From: Thalassovita sp.
GTDB taxonomy: Bacteria; Bacteroidota; Bacteroidia; Cytophagales; Flammeovirgaceae
DNA length: 64,000 nucleotides
NCBI GenBank assembly: GCA_002729595.1
Contig: PBYL01000192.1
Location: 1 to 64,000, forward strand
Reading direction: 5' to 3'
The notes beneath the pieces were generated by a model, which saw only the letters and a program-made list of their open reading frames with translations, searched no databases and was not told the origin of the DNA. The position numbers and the translations under genes were made by a program. Positions 7,473 through 16,495 of this stretch are shown in pieces; within the stretch, counting starts at the first letter, position 1; the number at the start of each line of letters is the position of its first letter.

Positions 7473-8231
7473 TTAGGCACTTACAACAATTGAATGAGAA
7501 AGAGAATAACCTTCTTCTATGCTACCGCTAATGGTTGAAAGTTCTTCAGCAACACCGTCAGAGAATACATTGTCATTTGAGTTATAAGTATAACCGCTCA
7601 TACCTTTGGTATAACCATAGTCACTAGCAGCATTTACTGCTACTACAGCACTGTCGTCTCCTTCTGGAAAAGCAATTTGAGTAACAAGTAAAGACTTTCC
7701 ACTTGAGCTATAAATATGCACATGAATGTGTGTAGCTCTACTCTGATACCAACCAGGGAAAATAGAAGTGAATTTTACAAGACCATCGCTATCAGTTACT
7801 TGGCGACCTCTTAAGAAGTGTACAGAAGTATAGTTTGTACTTTGCATTTGCGTACCACCGTATTCAGAATAGTTTCCGTCTTTGTCGCAATGCCAGATAT
7901 CTACAATAGCACCTTCTATAGCTGCACAACTTTCATTTAAGTTAAGAATAGCAATCTCGATTGAAAGCGCTACACCAGTTCTATCTCCAGTAATATCTAC
8001 TTGCTCTAAAGAAGATGGATCTTTCGTTGGAAAAGGACCTTCAGTTTCAGAAGGAGTACTCGTACAAGAATCAGAACTATAGCTGGTATCACTCGAAGAT
8101 GAATCGCTGCTACTTTCAGAACTAGTATCGTCTGTAATCGGATTGATGTCTTCGTCGTCGCTACAACCTACAACTAATGGAAGCACTAGGCTGGTCATTC
8201 CAAGACTTTTTAAAAATTCTTTTCTCTTCAT
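7473..8231 (-). CDS. exported intradiol ring-cleavage dioxygenase (lipoprotein)
   Basis: 252 residues. The N terminus KRKEFLKSLG resembles a weak Tat motif and leads to a lipobox at Cys23 (LVVGC). A Ser/Asp-rich linker (about 36-56) follows, then the dioxygenase domain starting at ETEGPFP. Likely Fe(III) ligands are Tyr121 (GNYSEYG), Tyr162 (FPGWY), His168 and His170 (ATHIHVH), as in protocatechuate and catechol 1,2-dioxygenases. The family opens catechol-type rings between the hydroxyls using O2. Export of such enzymes is common in Bacteroidota but the substrate is unknown; dietary, algal or lignin-derived catechols are possible. Confidence 0.88.
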   Translation of the reverse strand: MKRKEFLKSLGMTSLVLPLVVGCSDDEDINPITDDTSSESSSDSSSSDTSYSSDSCTSTPSETEGPFPTKDPSSLEQVDITGDRTGVALSIEIAILNLNESCAAIEGAIVDIWHCDKDGNYSEYGGTQMQSTNYTSVHFLRGRQVTDSDGLVKFTSIFPGWYQSRATHIHVHIYSSSGKSLLVTQIAFPEGDDSAVVAVNAASDYGYTKGMSGYTYNSNDNVFSDGVAEELSTISGSIEEGYSLSHSIVVSA

Positions 8232-8312
8232 TTTAATATAGTTTACTTACCTCTATGTGTTTGGCAGTAAAACCAGAAGAGCCTGAGATTGTACTCAAAA
8301 AAAAAGAAGTTT

Positions 8313-8349
8313 TGCGATGTATGATGCAAATTCTGCGATGAATGAAGCG
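8313..8349. repeat. 21-bp-spaced direct repeat upstream of the intradiol dioxygenase
   Basis: TGCGATGTATGATGC (8313-8327) and TGCGATGAATGAAGC (8334-8348) are direct repeats offset by exactly 21 bp, two helical turns, about 80-115 bp upstream of the dioxygenase start. Such spacing is typical of tandem binding sites for dimeric regulators (for example LytTR proteins, one of which is encoded at 23.6 kb). The regulator is not known. Confidence 0.4.
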
Positions 8350-8476
8350 ATAATAATGATTTTTTACCTTGTTTTTAAGGTGTAAATGATATAAAGCAGT
8401 GTGATTTTATAGTGTTTTGGGAGGGGGAATTGGAGAGATAAAGATGTTAAATTTAGAAGTCGTGTTAAAGGGATTT

Positions 8477-8935
8477 TTATATACTTTCACATCTATTGTA
8501 AACATACCAACAACCTAGACTAACAACAGCAGCACAATAAATAGAAATTAACCACATCCATAATAAAGTATAATCAGCTTTTTTAGGTGCCAAAACGAAT
8601 ATAATAAAAGCAAGTGTTATTAATGTAGCGGCTATAAATCCTACTAATAAAAGATTTAATACATTTAAACGATTAGTTTTTTCTAGTATTTAGATAGCAG
8701 GTATTCCAAAAATTAATGTTAAAGGATATGCAAAAATTAAGCATAGAGCTGATGCAATTAGACTGAGACCAACTGCTCCAACTAAATCCTCATAAGCAAC
8801 ACCAAAAAAATCTCCATAATCATTTCTAATAAATGAAGTAATTAATGACCCAACCATCATTGCAGGAATTAAAAAAGCTGGCCCTGCAATAAATACAATT
8901 ACATTTCTCCTCGTAGATTTTGAGAATGTTTTCAT
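8477..8935 (-). pseudogene. four-helix membrane protein gene with an in-frame stop
   Basis: From the ATG at 8933-8935 the frame encodes 81 residues with two membrane helices and stops at TAA 8690-8692 after FGIPAI. The same frame continues without a break for another 70 codons to TAA at 8477-8479: ILEKTNRLNVLNLLLVGFIA and two more hydrophobic segments. The join GIPA-I-[stop]-ILEK-x-x-x-LN looks like a normal loop of a four-helix membrane protein (families with YPxxLxxGIPxYxxLxK). One base change (TAA to TAT/TAC, Tyr) would restore a 152-residue protein. It may be a true pseudogene, a sequencing error or stop-codon readthrough. The second part has no ATG of its own near the join. Confidence 0.7.
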
Positions 8936-8974
8936 TAGTTATTTAACTGGAAAAGATTAGAATGTAGGAACTGT

Positions 8975-9322
8975 TTAATGCCAATCATATTTACAATACC
9001 TACATTGTTTTGCTTTTGGTGTTCTAGCAATTCCATTACACTTTGGACATCTGTTCAATTTGAGTTCCTCAAAGTTTTCTTTAAATACTCTTTCTGAAGC
9101 ACGTTTATAAAATTCTTCTATACCGTTTTTTAACAGTTCTAAAACTTTGGGGTTAGTCGAAGTATTTCTTTCATACGCATCAGCCATTTTTTTCACCTTA
9201 TTCTTATATGGTAAAAATTTAACTTGTGCAATATGATGATTTATTGCTGCCTTTTCTAACTCATTATAATGATTGGTGCAATAACTTGATATGTATTCTA
9301 TAATATCTTCTTTATTTTCCAT
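8975..9322 (-). CDS. zinc-ribbon-containing hypothetical protein
   Basis: 115 residues from the ATG at 9320-9322; the frame is open to an earlier ATG at 9361 but the added residues are poor. The N-terminal 80 residues are helical and charged. The C terminus carries a zinc ribbon: RCPKCNGIARTPKAKQCRYC with two CxxC pairs. I do not recognise the family. It lies 8-50 bp from neighbours on both sides in a run of minus-strand genes. Confidence 0.6.
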   Translation of the reverse strand: MENKEDIIEYISSYCTNHYNELEKAAINHHIAQVKFLPYKNKVKKMADAYERNTSTNPKVLELLKNGIEEFYKRASERVFKENFEELKLNRCPKCNGIARTPKAKQCRYCKYDWH

Positions 9323-9368
9323 ATAAATAATATGAATTGACTGTATAAAGGTAACAGACACCTAATAT

Positions 9369-10064
9369 TTATCGACTTTTCTGCGCTTCTCTTTTTAACT
9401 CTTCTATCGTTAACCAATTCATCGATTTAATCTCAGTCACTTCGTAAGGTTGTGTATGATTACCTGAGAAAAAAATAACGGGGAAATGAGGCTGGTTTGA
9501 GGGAAAAGTTATATTGCCATCTCTAATAATGTGATGATCCACAGAACTTTGTATTAAAATTCCTTCGCTGTTCTTTTTGATAATGAGGTCTCCAATATCC
9601 CAAGGATAGCCCCAGTAGTATTTGTCATTTTCTATAATTACAGGATTAAAATAGAAGATGAGTTCTTCTGTTCCAAGTTTTATATTTAAATCAAAGAAGC
9701 CGTAATCAATTCCATCTTCATAACCGATAGCTGAGAATATTTCTGGCTCAGGGTCTTGATCTAGATTTACAAAATGATAATACTCGATATCAGCATTAAA
9801 TTTCTTTTTCTCCCTAAAAAGTTCGAAACTTGAAGTTATCCAGTACTCTTTTACCTCATCGTTTAGTTTGCCCTCGCTAGCTGCTGTTACCAAATAATCA
9901 ACTTTACCATCACCCGTAAAGTCAATGGAGAAAGAAGATTTAATCTCTCCATTTATCATTTCTGTAAGTTCAGGAGGTATAACCAATAAAGTATCTGTAG
10001 CGATAAAACCTTGAGCTTTAGCAATAATTGGTAAGTAGCATAATAAGATAAGCAGATATTTCAT
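9369..10064 (-). CDS. secreted hypothetical protein with FG-GAP/VCBS-like motif
   Basis: 231 residues with a signal peptide ending near Ala17-Gln18 (IIAKAQ). Early in the mature protein, SIDFTGDGKVDYLVTA resembles the calcium-binding loop of FG-GAP/VCBS repeats, and FVNLDQDPEPEIFSAIG looks like a second such loop. Proteins of this kind often measure or bind at the cell surface, but no function can be given. No T9SS sorting domain is present. Confidence 0.65.
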   Translation of the reverse strand: MKYLLILLCYLPIIAKAQGFIATDTLLVIPPELTEMINGEIKSSFSIDFTGDGKVDYLVTAASEGKLNDEVKEYWITSSFELFREKKKFNADIEYYHFVNLDQDPEPEIFSAIGYEDGIDYGFFDLNIKLGTEELIFYFNPVIIENDKYYWGYPWDIGDLIIKKNSEGILIQSSVDHHIIRDGNITFPSNQPHFPVIFFSGNHTQPYEVTEIKSMNWLTIEELKREAQKSR

Positions 10065-10127
10065 GCTTGAAGTGGGGTTTTGTAAGATGAGCTTTACAAA
10101 TTTTTTTGATAAACTATGATGATTTAT

Positions 10128-10415
10128 TCATAGAACAAAATTGAATTCACAAATATCCTTATCAGCATTGACTCTTTTTAGACATTCTGTAACTAAATCT
10201 GAAACTCGTGATGTCGAAATAATTGTATAACCATATACAGTGTCGATTTCGTCTTTTTTTGTGGAATCCCATTTGTATTCAACTCCATTTTCGTCAATAA
10301 TCAAAGTTTTACCAGCAAATATATCAAGCCATTCTACTGAGTAAATCAATTGATCAATATCTTCATACACAATTACTTGGTATTCGGAATCTACTTTGTC
10401 AATTAAAAATATCAT
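10128..10415 (-). CDS. hypothetical protein (95 aa)
   Basis: 95 residues, cytoplasmic, acidic. It has no motif that I recognise. The segment YGYTIISTSRVSDLVTECLK is helix-like. The gene has its own space between the FG-GAP-like protein and the EEP phosphodiesterase, with composition like its neighbours, so it is probably real. Confidence 0.5.
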   Translation of the reverse strand: MIFLIDKVDSEYQVIVYEDIDQLIYSVEWLDIFAGKTLIIDENGVEYKWDSTKKDEIDTVYGYTIISTSRVSDLVTECLKRVNADKDICEFNFVL

Positions 10416-10449
10416 TGGTTTAGCTAGTTTTGATAGATTAAAACTGCTT

Positions 10450-11244
10450 TCAATCCACTAATTTTAGCGTAACAAGATAAGCACAATGGTCAGATGCTAC
10501 AGTATCTTGAATCACTTTTGTTTCTATAACTTCCCATTTGTTGGCTGGTAAAAACATCACATAATCAATTTTTCTAATCGGTTGCTTAGAAGGAAAAGTT
10601 GGTGCTGGGTTCTTTTTATAATAAGACGGCATCCACACTTGCTCTAAAATATTGATGGCTTCACTATTAGGGACATCATTTAAATCTCCGGCTAAAATCG
10701 TAGGATATTTGTTCGCTTTAAAAACCTCATTAATTTTCTTTACCTGAGCTACTCTATCAGTATTGTCTTTTAAGTGATCGAGGTGCGTACCTACAAAAGC
10801 AATAGTGTCTCCAGAAGGTAAAACCGTAAGAATTTCAAGAGCTGCTCTAGGTTCGTTTTGAGGTTGATGAGGCAATGCTATGTTTCTGGTTTGCAAAAAT
10901 GTATATTTAGAAAGTATCCCTTCTCCATATTCGCCATCATCATAAGGCATGGCTCTGGCAAAAATTGGAGCCATTTTAGTTCTCCAACCGAGCTCTGTTA
11001 CCAAATCATACTTTTTAGCTCTATTTGTCTGGAAATCAACTTCTTGCAATGCGACAAAATCTGGATCTGCGTCTTTAATCACATTGGCTATTACATCTAG
11101 ATTGAAATCACCTTTAGTGGTAGCTCCGTGAAGAATATTAAAAGAAAGTACTTTTACAAGCTTCTCATTTTCAACACTTTGAGCATAAGAAAAAAAGTGG
11201 GGAATTAGAAACAACAAGATTGCAGTTAAACATTTCAATACCAT
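10450..11244 (-). CDS. secreted endonuclease/exonuclease/phosphatase family protein
   Basis: 264 residues with a signal peptide (cleavage near SYAQ, residue 22). All conserved EEP motifs are visible in order: SFNILHG (Asn), VALQEVD (metal-binding Glu), GTHLDH, GDLNDVPNS, KIDYV and the terminal SDHCAYL. EEP enzymes are Mg-dependent phosphodiesterases; secreted members include sphingomyelinase-like enzymes and nucleases. The substrate is not predictable. The gene is read away from the DUF1800 gene across a 500-bp gap. Confidence 0.85.
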   Translation of the reverse strand: MVLKCLTAILLFLIPHFFSYAQSVENEKLVKVLSFNILHGATTKGDFNLDVIANVIKDADPDFVALQEVDFQTNRAKKYDLVTELGWRTKMAPIFARAMPYDDGEYGEGILSKYTFLQTRNIALPHQPQNEPRAALEILTVLPSGDTIAFVGTHLDHLKDNTDRVAQVKKINEVFKANKYPTILAGDLNDVPNSEAINILEQVWMPSYYKKNPAPTFPSKQPIRKIDYVMFLPANKWEVIETKVIQDTVASDHCAYLVTLKLVD

Positions 11245-11421
11245 TTTCTTCTGTTTGATAGTTATACATTTTCAATAAGTTCTGCAAAACAAAACTCTGT
11301 TAGTTTATTCTGATTTCTAGCAAAAATATGGGAAAGAAGTCAAGGTATGGAAAGCTTGTAATTTTTCTATTCTGAGTCTGGATATTAATAGATTCAACTG
11401 ATTATTAATTACAAAAAAAGA

Positions 11422-11439
11422 CGCTTGAATTTTCAAGCG
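11422..11439. terminator. bidirectional hairpin between divergent genes
   Basis: CGCTTGAA and TTCAAGCG form a perfect 8-bp stem with a 2-base centre, with AAAAAAA on the left and TAATTTTTA on the right. This is a textbook bidirectional intrinsic terminator. The genes on both sides are read away from it, so it does not end any recognised gene; it implies a short unannotated transcript in this gap. Confidence 0.65.
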
Positions 11440-11748
11440 CCTAATTTTTACTTCCTGCTTAAAATAATGTTAGTATTGAGTTTTCTCATAGTAATTATTC
11501 ATTACAATTAAACTCAGAATATTCTTGATTTTCCTTTCCTGAAAAACCTGACAAATGCTTTTTAGCAATGTAAGTATATTATTCTAAAAGAGAAATATTT
11601 GTAACTCTAAAATTTCACCAATTGTTTCATCTATATGTTGTTAGACTCCTTCAAAAGAAGTTTCAATTATTTATGACTTATAAAATTTATTCAAAACTGA
11701 TTAAACCCTTTTATAGTTAAAGCATCTAAGGATAAAAACTTTGAAACT
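11440..11748. other. gap with no recognised gene; possible short transcript
   Basis: On the minus strand, ATTGCTAAAAAGCATTTGTC (about 11565 and leftward) starts a short open frame ending IAKKHLSGFSGKENQEYSEF-NCNE at a TAA near 11494, followed 55 bp later by the terminator at 11422-11439. There is no ATG for it (ATT or upstream codons only), so it may be a non-coding RNA, a decayed peptide gene or chance. Nothing else is visible. Confidence 0.25.
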
Positions 11749-13125
11749 ATGAAACTAGACCAGAAAGAAGTTCAGCATCTGTATTGGAGAGCTGGTTTTG
11801 GAGGTACATATAAAGAAATAACTAAATATACTGGTAAGTCTCATCAAGACGTGGTGAATGATTTGTCTAAAAAGGCAGCCAATTATAAACCTTTGAAACT
11901 GGCTGTTCCGATTAAACCAGGAGAAGTGAAGATGAAAGATTTATCTGTTGATGAAAGAAAAGAATTTCAGAAAACTAATCGAACCAACATAAGACAACTT
12001 AATTTCGATTGGATTCAATTAATGGTGAATGATGAAGGAGCTTTGAGAGAAAAAATGGCTGTGTTCTGGCACAATCACTTTGCTTGTATGTCGGGTCAAT
12101 CTGTTTTTACCATCAACTATCTTAATAGTATCCGGAAACATGCTTTGGGAAGCTTTAGAGATATGCTTTTTGCTATCTCTAAAGAGCCTGCTATGTTGCA
12201 GTATCTTAACAATCAACAGAATAGAAAGAAATCACCAAACGAAAACTTTGCCCGTGAAGTGATGGAATTATTCACTTTGGGTAGAGATAATTATACCGAA
12301 AAAGACATAAAAGAAGCTGCTAGGGCATTTACAGGTTGGGGGTTTGAAAATACTGGTGAATTTGTTTTTAGAGAAAAACAACACGACGATGAGTCTAAAA
12401 CTATATTTGGCAAAACTGATAATTTTAATGGTGATGATGTGCTAAATATGCTTTTAGAAAATAAGCAAACTGCTCATTATCTCACTCAAAAAATATATGC
12501 ATATCTAGTTAATGATCAATTAGATGAAAAGCAAATTCAATCTTTATCTAAAACTTTTTATGAATCTGATTATAACATTCAGACATTGTTAGAAGATATT
12601 TTTTTGTCTAAATGGTTTTATAAAAGTGAGAACATTGGTACTAGGATAAAGTCCCCTATTGATCTGTTAGTTGGTATTCAAAAATCATTTCATGTAAAAC
12701 TTAATGAAGCTGATCCAGCAATTTATGTACAAACTGTACTAGGGCAAAAACTCCTCTACCCACCAAATGTTTCTGGTTGGGACGAAGGCAAAAGCTGGAT
12801 AGATAGCTCGACAATTATAGTTAGAAGTAAGCTCACCCAAATGTTACTTTTATCTGGTGCTATTGATATTCTACCTAAGCAATCAGGCGATGATTTTGAA
12901 TTGTTTAAGAATGCAAAAAAGCTTAGAAAAATCAATTCTCAATTAGATGTAAATGCTTTTAAAAATGAATTCGCATCTATAAAAAATGATGTAGAACTGA
13001 TGCATTATATGCTACAAATAGATACCCCAAAAACCATGAACATATCCATTTCTAAAGAAGATAAGGGTAGTCTATTTAGAACCATAGCTTACTATTCTCA
13101 ACTCATGGAATATCAAATGTGTTAG
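11749..13125 (+). CDS. DUF1800 family protein
   Basis: 458 residues. The family hallmarks are visible: HLYWRAGFGGT near the start, VFWHNHFAC (105-113), NENFAREVMELFTLGRDNYT (164-183), ARAFTGW (191-197) and a PPNVSGW-type motif near 340. DUF1800 proteins are nearly always encoded with a DUF1501 protein, as here (55 bp gap), and are thought to act in the cell envelope or in export of unknown substrates. No signal peptide is evident. The biochemical role is unknown. Confidence 0.92.
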   Translation: MKLDQKEVQHLYWRAGFGGTYKEITKYTGKSHQDVVNDLSKKAANYKPLKLAVPIKPGEVKMKDLSVDERKEFQKTNRTNIRQLNFDWIQLMVNDEGALREKMAVFWHNHFACMSGQSVFTINYLNSIRKHALGSFRDMLFAISKEPAMLQYLNNQQNRKKSPNENFAREVMELFTLGRDNYTEKDIKEAARAFTGWGFENTGEFVFREKQHDDESKTIFGKTDNFNGDDVLNMLLENKQTAHYLTQKIYAYLVNDQLDEKQIQSLSKTFYESDYNIQTLLEDIFLSKWFYKSENIGTRIKSPIDLLVGIQKSFHVKLNEADPAIYVQTVLGQKLLYPPNVSGWDEGKSWIDSSTIIVRSKLTQMLLLSGAIDILPKQSGDDFELFKNAKKLRKINSQLDVNAFKNEFASIKNDVELMHYMLQIDTPKTMNISISKEDKGSLFRTIAYYSQLMEYQMC

Positions 13126-13180
13126 TACTCCTAAATTTCAATATTGACAACAAGCAATCTGCTTTAAAAATATTTTAACA

Positions 13181-14365
13181 ATGAAAAACTCAAGAAGACA
13201 TTTCTTAAAACATTCGGCTTTAGCATCTGCTGGAACAATGTTTATTCCTTCGTTTTTGCATGGCAGTTCTGAGCTAATTGGAGCAGCTAAAGGTTATAAA
13301 AAAGTAGTAATTATTCAATTATCTGGTGGAAATGATGGATTGAATACAGTAGTGCCTTATCGCAATGATTTGTATTATAAATACCGCCCAAACATTGGTT
13401 TAAAAACTTCAGATTTACACACTTTGACTGATGAAGTTGGAATAAATAATAATCTCACTGGATTGAAATATTTATACGATGAAGGATATTTGAGCATCAT
13501 AAATCAAGTAGGATATCCTAATCCTAACAGATCACATTTTAGATCAATGGATATTTGGCAAACTGCCAGTGGTTCAGATGAATATCTAAACGAAGGTTGG
13601 ATTGGTAGATATTTAGATAGCCAGTGTTCTGGTTGTGATAAACCTTACCATGCCATTGAAGCTGATGATACCTTAAGTTTAGCCATGAAGGGTAAAAACA
13701 ACACAGGTTTGGCTTTGACAAATGCCAATAAATTTAAGCAAATGTTGAATGAGCAAGATGTGCATTTAGATCATGCAGAAAATGAGAATCTAAGCTATTT
13801 AAATAAGATTTATACATCAACTCAAATGTCTGCTGAATACGTATTCGATCATTCAAAAATTTATAAATCTAAAAAAGAATATCCTAAAGGAGCATTTGGC
13901 AATAGCCTTAAATTAATTGCTGAGCTAATTATCTCACAATCCGAAACTAAGGTTTATTATACTTCACTCACTGGTTTTGATACTCATGTAGGTCAAAAAG
14001 GAAGACAAGCGAGACTTTTCGAAAACTACAGTGAAGGTCTAAAAACGCTAGTTCTTGATTTAAAAGAGAATAATATGTTAGATGATACACTCATTATGAC
14101 GTTTTCTGAGTTTGGTAGAAGAGTGAAGGAAAATGCCAGTAGAGGAACCGATCATGGAACTGCCAACAATGTATTTATTGTGGGAAGAAAGTTAAAGAAA
14201 CCGGGAATTTATAATGCAATGCCAGATTTAGTGAATTTAGACAAGTTCGACTTAAAATATCAAGTTGATTTTAGAAATATCTATGCAACCATGTTAGAAA
14301 AATGGATGGATGTTGATAGCTCAAAAATTTTAGGAAAAGAATTCAAACCTCTCCAATTTGTCTAA
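13181..14365 (+). CDS. DUF1501 family exported protein (Tat signal)
   Basis: 394 residues with a twin-arginine signal NSRRHFLKHSA at 3-13. Conserved DUF1501 blocks follow: VVIIQLSGGNDGLNTVVPYR, RSHFRSMDIWQT, FDTHVGQKGRQARLFENY, and SRGTDHGTANNVFIVG near the C terminus. The fold is alkaline-phosphatase/sulfatase-like, and the Asp/His clusters (GGNDG, TDHGTAN) suggest metal binding. It forms a two-gene operon with the preceding DUF1800 gene. The function of the pair is not established. Confidence 0.92.
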   Translation: MKNSRRHFLKHSALASAGTMFIPSFLHGSSELIGAAKGYKKVVIIQLSGGNDGLNTVVPYRNDLYYKYRPNIGLKTSDLHTLTDEVGINNNLTGLKYLYDEGYLSIINQVGYPNPNRSHFRSMDIWQTASGSDEYLNEGWIGRYLDSQCSGCDKPYHAIEADDTLSLAMKGKNNTGLALTNANKFKQMLNEQDVHLDHAENENLSYLNKIYTSTQMSAEYVFDHSKIYKSKKEYPKGAFGNSLKLIAELIISQSETKVYYTSLTGFDTHVGQKGRQARLFENYSEGLKTLVLDLKENNMLDDTLIMTFSEFGRRVKENASRGTDHGTANNVFIVGRKLKKPGIYNAMPDLVNLDKFDLKYQVDFRNIYATMLEKWMDVDSSKILGKEFKPLQFV

Positions 14366-14375
14366 AAAGTAATTA

Positions 14376-14427
14376 AATGGATTTTATAGAGATGGAAAAC
14401 CAACATTCAGCTTGTATAAAATCCATT
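14376..14427 (+). terminator. long-stem hairpin after the DUF1501 gene
   Basis: AATGGATTTTATA (14376-14388) and TATAAAATCCATT (14415-14427) are perfect 13-bp inverted repeats with a 26-base loop, 10 bases after the DUF1501 stop. The 3' flank CTATTTCTTC is only partly U-rich. It probably terminates the DUF1800-DUF1501 transcript. Confidence 0.65.
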
Positions 14428-14533
14428 CTATTTCTTCATACTCTATAAAAGATACCTTTCAGTAAGTAATTCTCAGTCATTTAGCTATATTTATCCAAAT
14501 ATGAATATTCTAATAAATGATTGAACAGTAAAT

Positions 14534-15847
14534 ATGAAGAAAGTTTTAATATTCCATGCTGTTGTAGCATCACTCGGAGGATTTTTATTCGGGTTTGATA
14601 CAGCAGTAATATCTGGTGCAGAGCAATCTATTCAAAAATTATGGGCATTGAGCGATTTCCAACATGGCTTAGCAGTAGCCATTGCATTGTATGGAACTGT
14701 GCTAGGTGCACTGTTTGCAGGAATTCCAGTAAATGCAATTGGCAGAAAAAATACCTTAATTTGGATTGGTGTCTTATATTTTATCTCAGCTCTTGGTTCT
14801 GCCTTAGCTCCCGAGATAAATTCATTTATGATTTTAAGATTTATTGGAGGTGTTGGTGTTGGTGCATCATCTGTGGCAGCCCCAATGTATATTTCAGAAA
14901 TCGCACCACCAAAAGCGCGTGGTAGATTGGTAGCCTTGTTTCAATTCAATATTACTTTCGGGATTGTAATTGCCTATTTATCAAACTATTTGGTAGCAAA
15001 CATTGGCGAGAATGCTTGGAGATGGATGTTAGGCATCGAAGCAATTCCTGCATTTATTTTTGCCACTTTAGTGTTTTTTGTACCTAAAAGCCCTCGTTGG
15101 CTAATTGCTTTAAAAAATGATGAAGCAGCTGCTCGTAAAATTTTAGAACAGGTTAGCAATGAGAACGTAGATAAATCTATCGAAGAAATAAAAGAGGGTA
15201 TTGCTCTTACTAAAAGTGCAGGTGGCAACTTTTTCTCTCCAAAATACAGAAAACCAATTATGTTGGCATTTCTCTTTGCCTTTTTTAATCAGGTTTCTGG
15301 TATTAATGCCATTATCTATTTTGCTCCTAGAATATTTGAAATGACTGGTCTTGGTGCTAGCTCAGCCTTGCTATCTTCTACTGGTGTAGGTATTACCAAT
15401 TTAGTATTCTGTATTGTAGGTATTTTTATAATTGATAAACTAGGCAGAAGATCATTAATGATTATTGGTTCATTTGGTTTAATTCTCACGCTTACACTTA
15501 TTGCTTATGGATTTTTTGCAGAGCAATTCGGTGGAATACCAGCCTTCCTATTTATCTATATTGCTTTCTTCTCGATGTCTCAAGGTGCAGTAATTTGGGT
15601 GTTTATTTCTGAGATTTTCCCTAATAAGATTCGTGCGCAGGGACAATCGTTCGGAAGTTTTACACACTGGATATTAGCCGCAATAATAGCAAATGTTTTC
15701 CCTTTCTTCGCTAAAAGTTTTGGTGGTGGACCTGTCTTCAGTTTCTTTGCATTTATGATGTTCCTACAATTACTTTTTGTATGGAAAATGATGCCTGAAA
15801 CAAAAAACAGATCATTAGAAGAATTAGAAAAAGAGTTGATTAGCTAG
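14534..15847 (+). CDS. sugar porter family MFS transporter
   Basis: 437 residues, 12 predicted membrane helices. Sugar-porter signatures are all present: GFLFGFDTAVISGA in helix 1, AIGRKNTLIW after helix 2, RFIGGVGVGASSVAAPMYIS (101-120), EIAPPKARGRLV, FNQVSGINAIIYF, DKLGRRSLMI, and the terminal PETKNRSLEELEKEL. This subfamily carries out proton-linked hexose or pentose import (XylE/GalP-like). The gene stands alone with its own terminator, so the specific sugar cannot be inferred from neighbours. Confidence 0.92.
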   Translation: MKKVLIFHAVVASLGGFLFGFDTAVISGAEQSIQKLWALSDFQHGLAVAIALYGTVLGALFAGIPVNAIGRKNTLIWIGVLYFISALGSALAPEINSFMILRFIGGVGVGASSVAAPMYISEIAPPKARGRLVALFQFNITFGIVIAYLSNYLVANIGENAWRWMLGIEAIPAFIFATLVFFVPKSPRWLIALKNDEAAARKILEQVSNENVDKSIEEIKEGIALTKSAGGNFFSPKYRKPIMLAFLFAFFNQVSGINAIIYFAPRIFEMTGLGASSALLSSTGVGITNLVFCIVGIFIIDKLGRRSLMIIGSFGLILTLTLIAYGFFAEQFGGIPAFLFIYIAFFSMSQGAVIWVFISEIFPNKIRAQGQSFGSFTHWILAAIIANVFPFFAKSFGGGPVFSFFAFMMFLQLLFVWKMMPETKNRSLEELEKELIS

Positions 15848-15852
15848 TAAAA

Positions 15853-15888
15853 AAAACAGGCTGATGAGAGAATTCATCAGCCTGTTTT
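15853..15888. terminator. bidirectional terminator between the sugar porter and the 198-aa protein
   Basis: AAAACAGGCTGATGA and TCATCAGCCTGTTTT form a perfect 15-bp stem around a 6-base loop. It lies between two convergent stop codons, with A-rich left and T-rich right flanks, so it serves both genes. Confidence 0.9.
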
Positions 15889-15894
15889 AAAAAT

Positions 15895-16491
15895 TTATTT
15901 TGCTTTGGTTCTGAATTGAATTTCCATTGCACGCCAGTAAAAGTCATTAAAATCTTTCTTATTGTATTTTGTTTTCATGGCATGTAAAACATCCATCAGA
16001 TTTAAATCTCCCCACTCCCATAACATTGCGTTGTACTTTAGCATTTGAGCACCAACTTCATTTCTAATCTCATTGAGCTCATCTTCAAAAATGCCATTTT
16101 TTGCTAAGAGGTTTTTAAGTCGAGTATCTGTTTCGGGAGTATATTCTGTATCTAGATATGGCTCTAAAATCCAACTCCAATTATAAGTTTCTTTAATTAC
16201 AGGAATCTTATTATTAAGCGTAAACTCCTCAAGCTCTTTTGCATATTCTCTTGAAATTAAAATAGCTTCATTACCTATTTTAAGCTTTGGTGGATAAGCA
16301 TCATAACAAATTGCATCGATATTATCCACTGTTAAAATAGCATTTGGAAATATTTTTGATGGCTTAAAAGGATAATTCTTTATGATAATTTCCTTTTCCT
16401 TTATTTCAGATTCTCCTATTCCACCAAACATAGATCTTTTAATAAAGCATTTTAAAATACGTTCAAATAGATTTTGCAAAAAAGCTTTCAC
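15895..16491 (-). CDS. hypothetical protein (198 aa)
   Basis: 198 residues, cytoplasmic. The N-terminal 20 residues are amphipathic (FLQNLFERILKCFIKR) rather than a signal peptide. The C-terminal part is rich in Trp and aromatic residues (LWEWGDLNLMDVLHAM, FYWRAMEIQF). No family recognised. It starts 4 bp after the stop codon of the DOPA dioxygenase gene, so the two are cotranscribed. Confidence 0.6.
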   Translation of the reverse strand: MKAFLQNLFERILKCFIKRSMFGGIGESEIKEKEIIIKNYPFKPSKIFPNAILTVDNIDAICYDAYPPKLKIGNEAILISREYAKELEEFTLNNKIPVIKETYNWSWILEPYLDTEYTPETDTRLKNLLAKNGIFEDELNEIRNEVGAQMLKYNAMLWEWGDLNLMDVLHAMKTKYNKKDFNDFYWRAMEIQFRTKAK

Positions 16492-16495
16492 ATAT

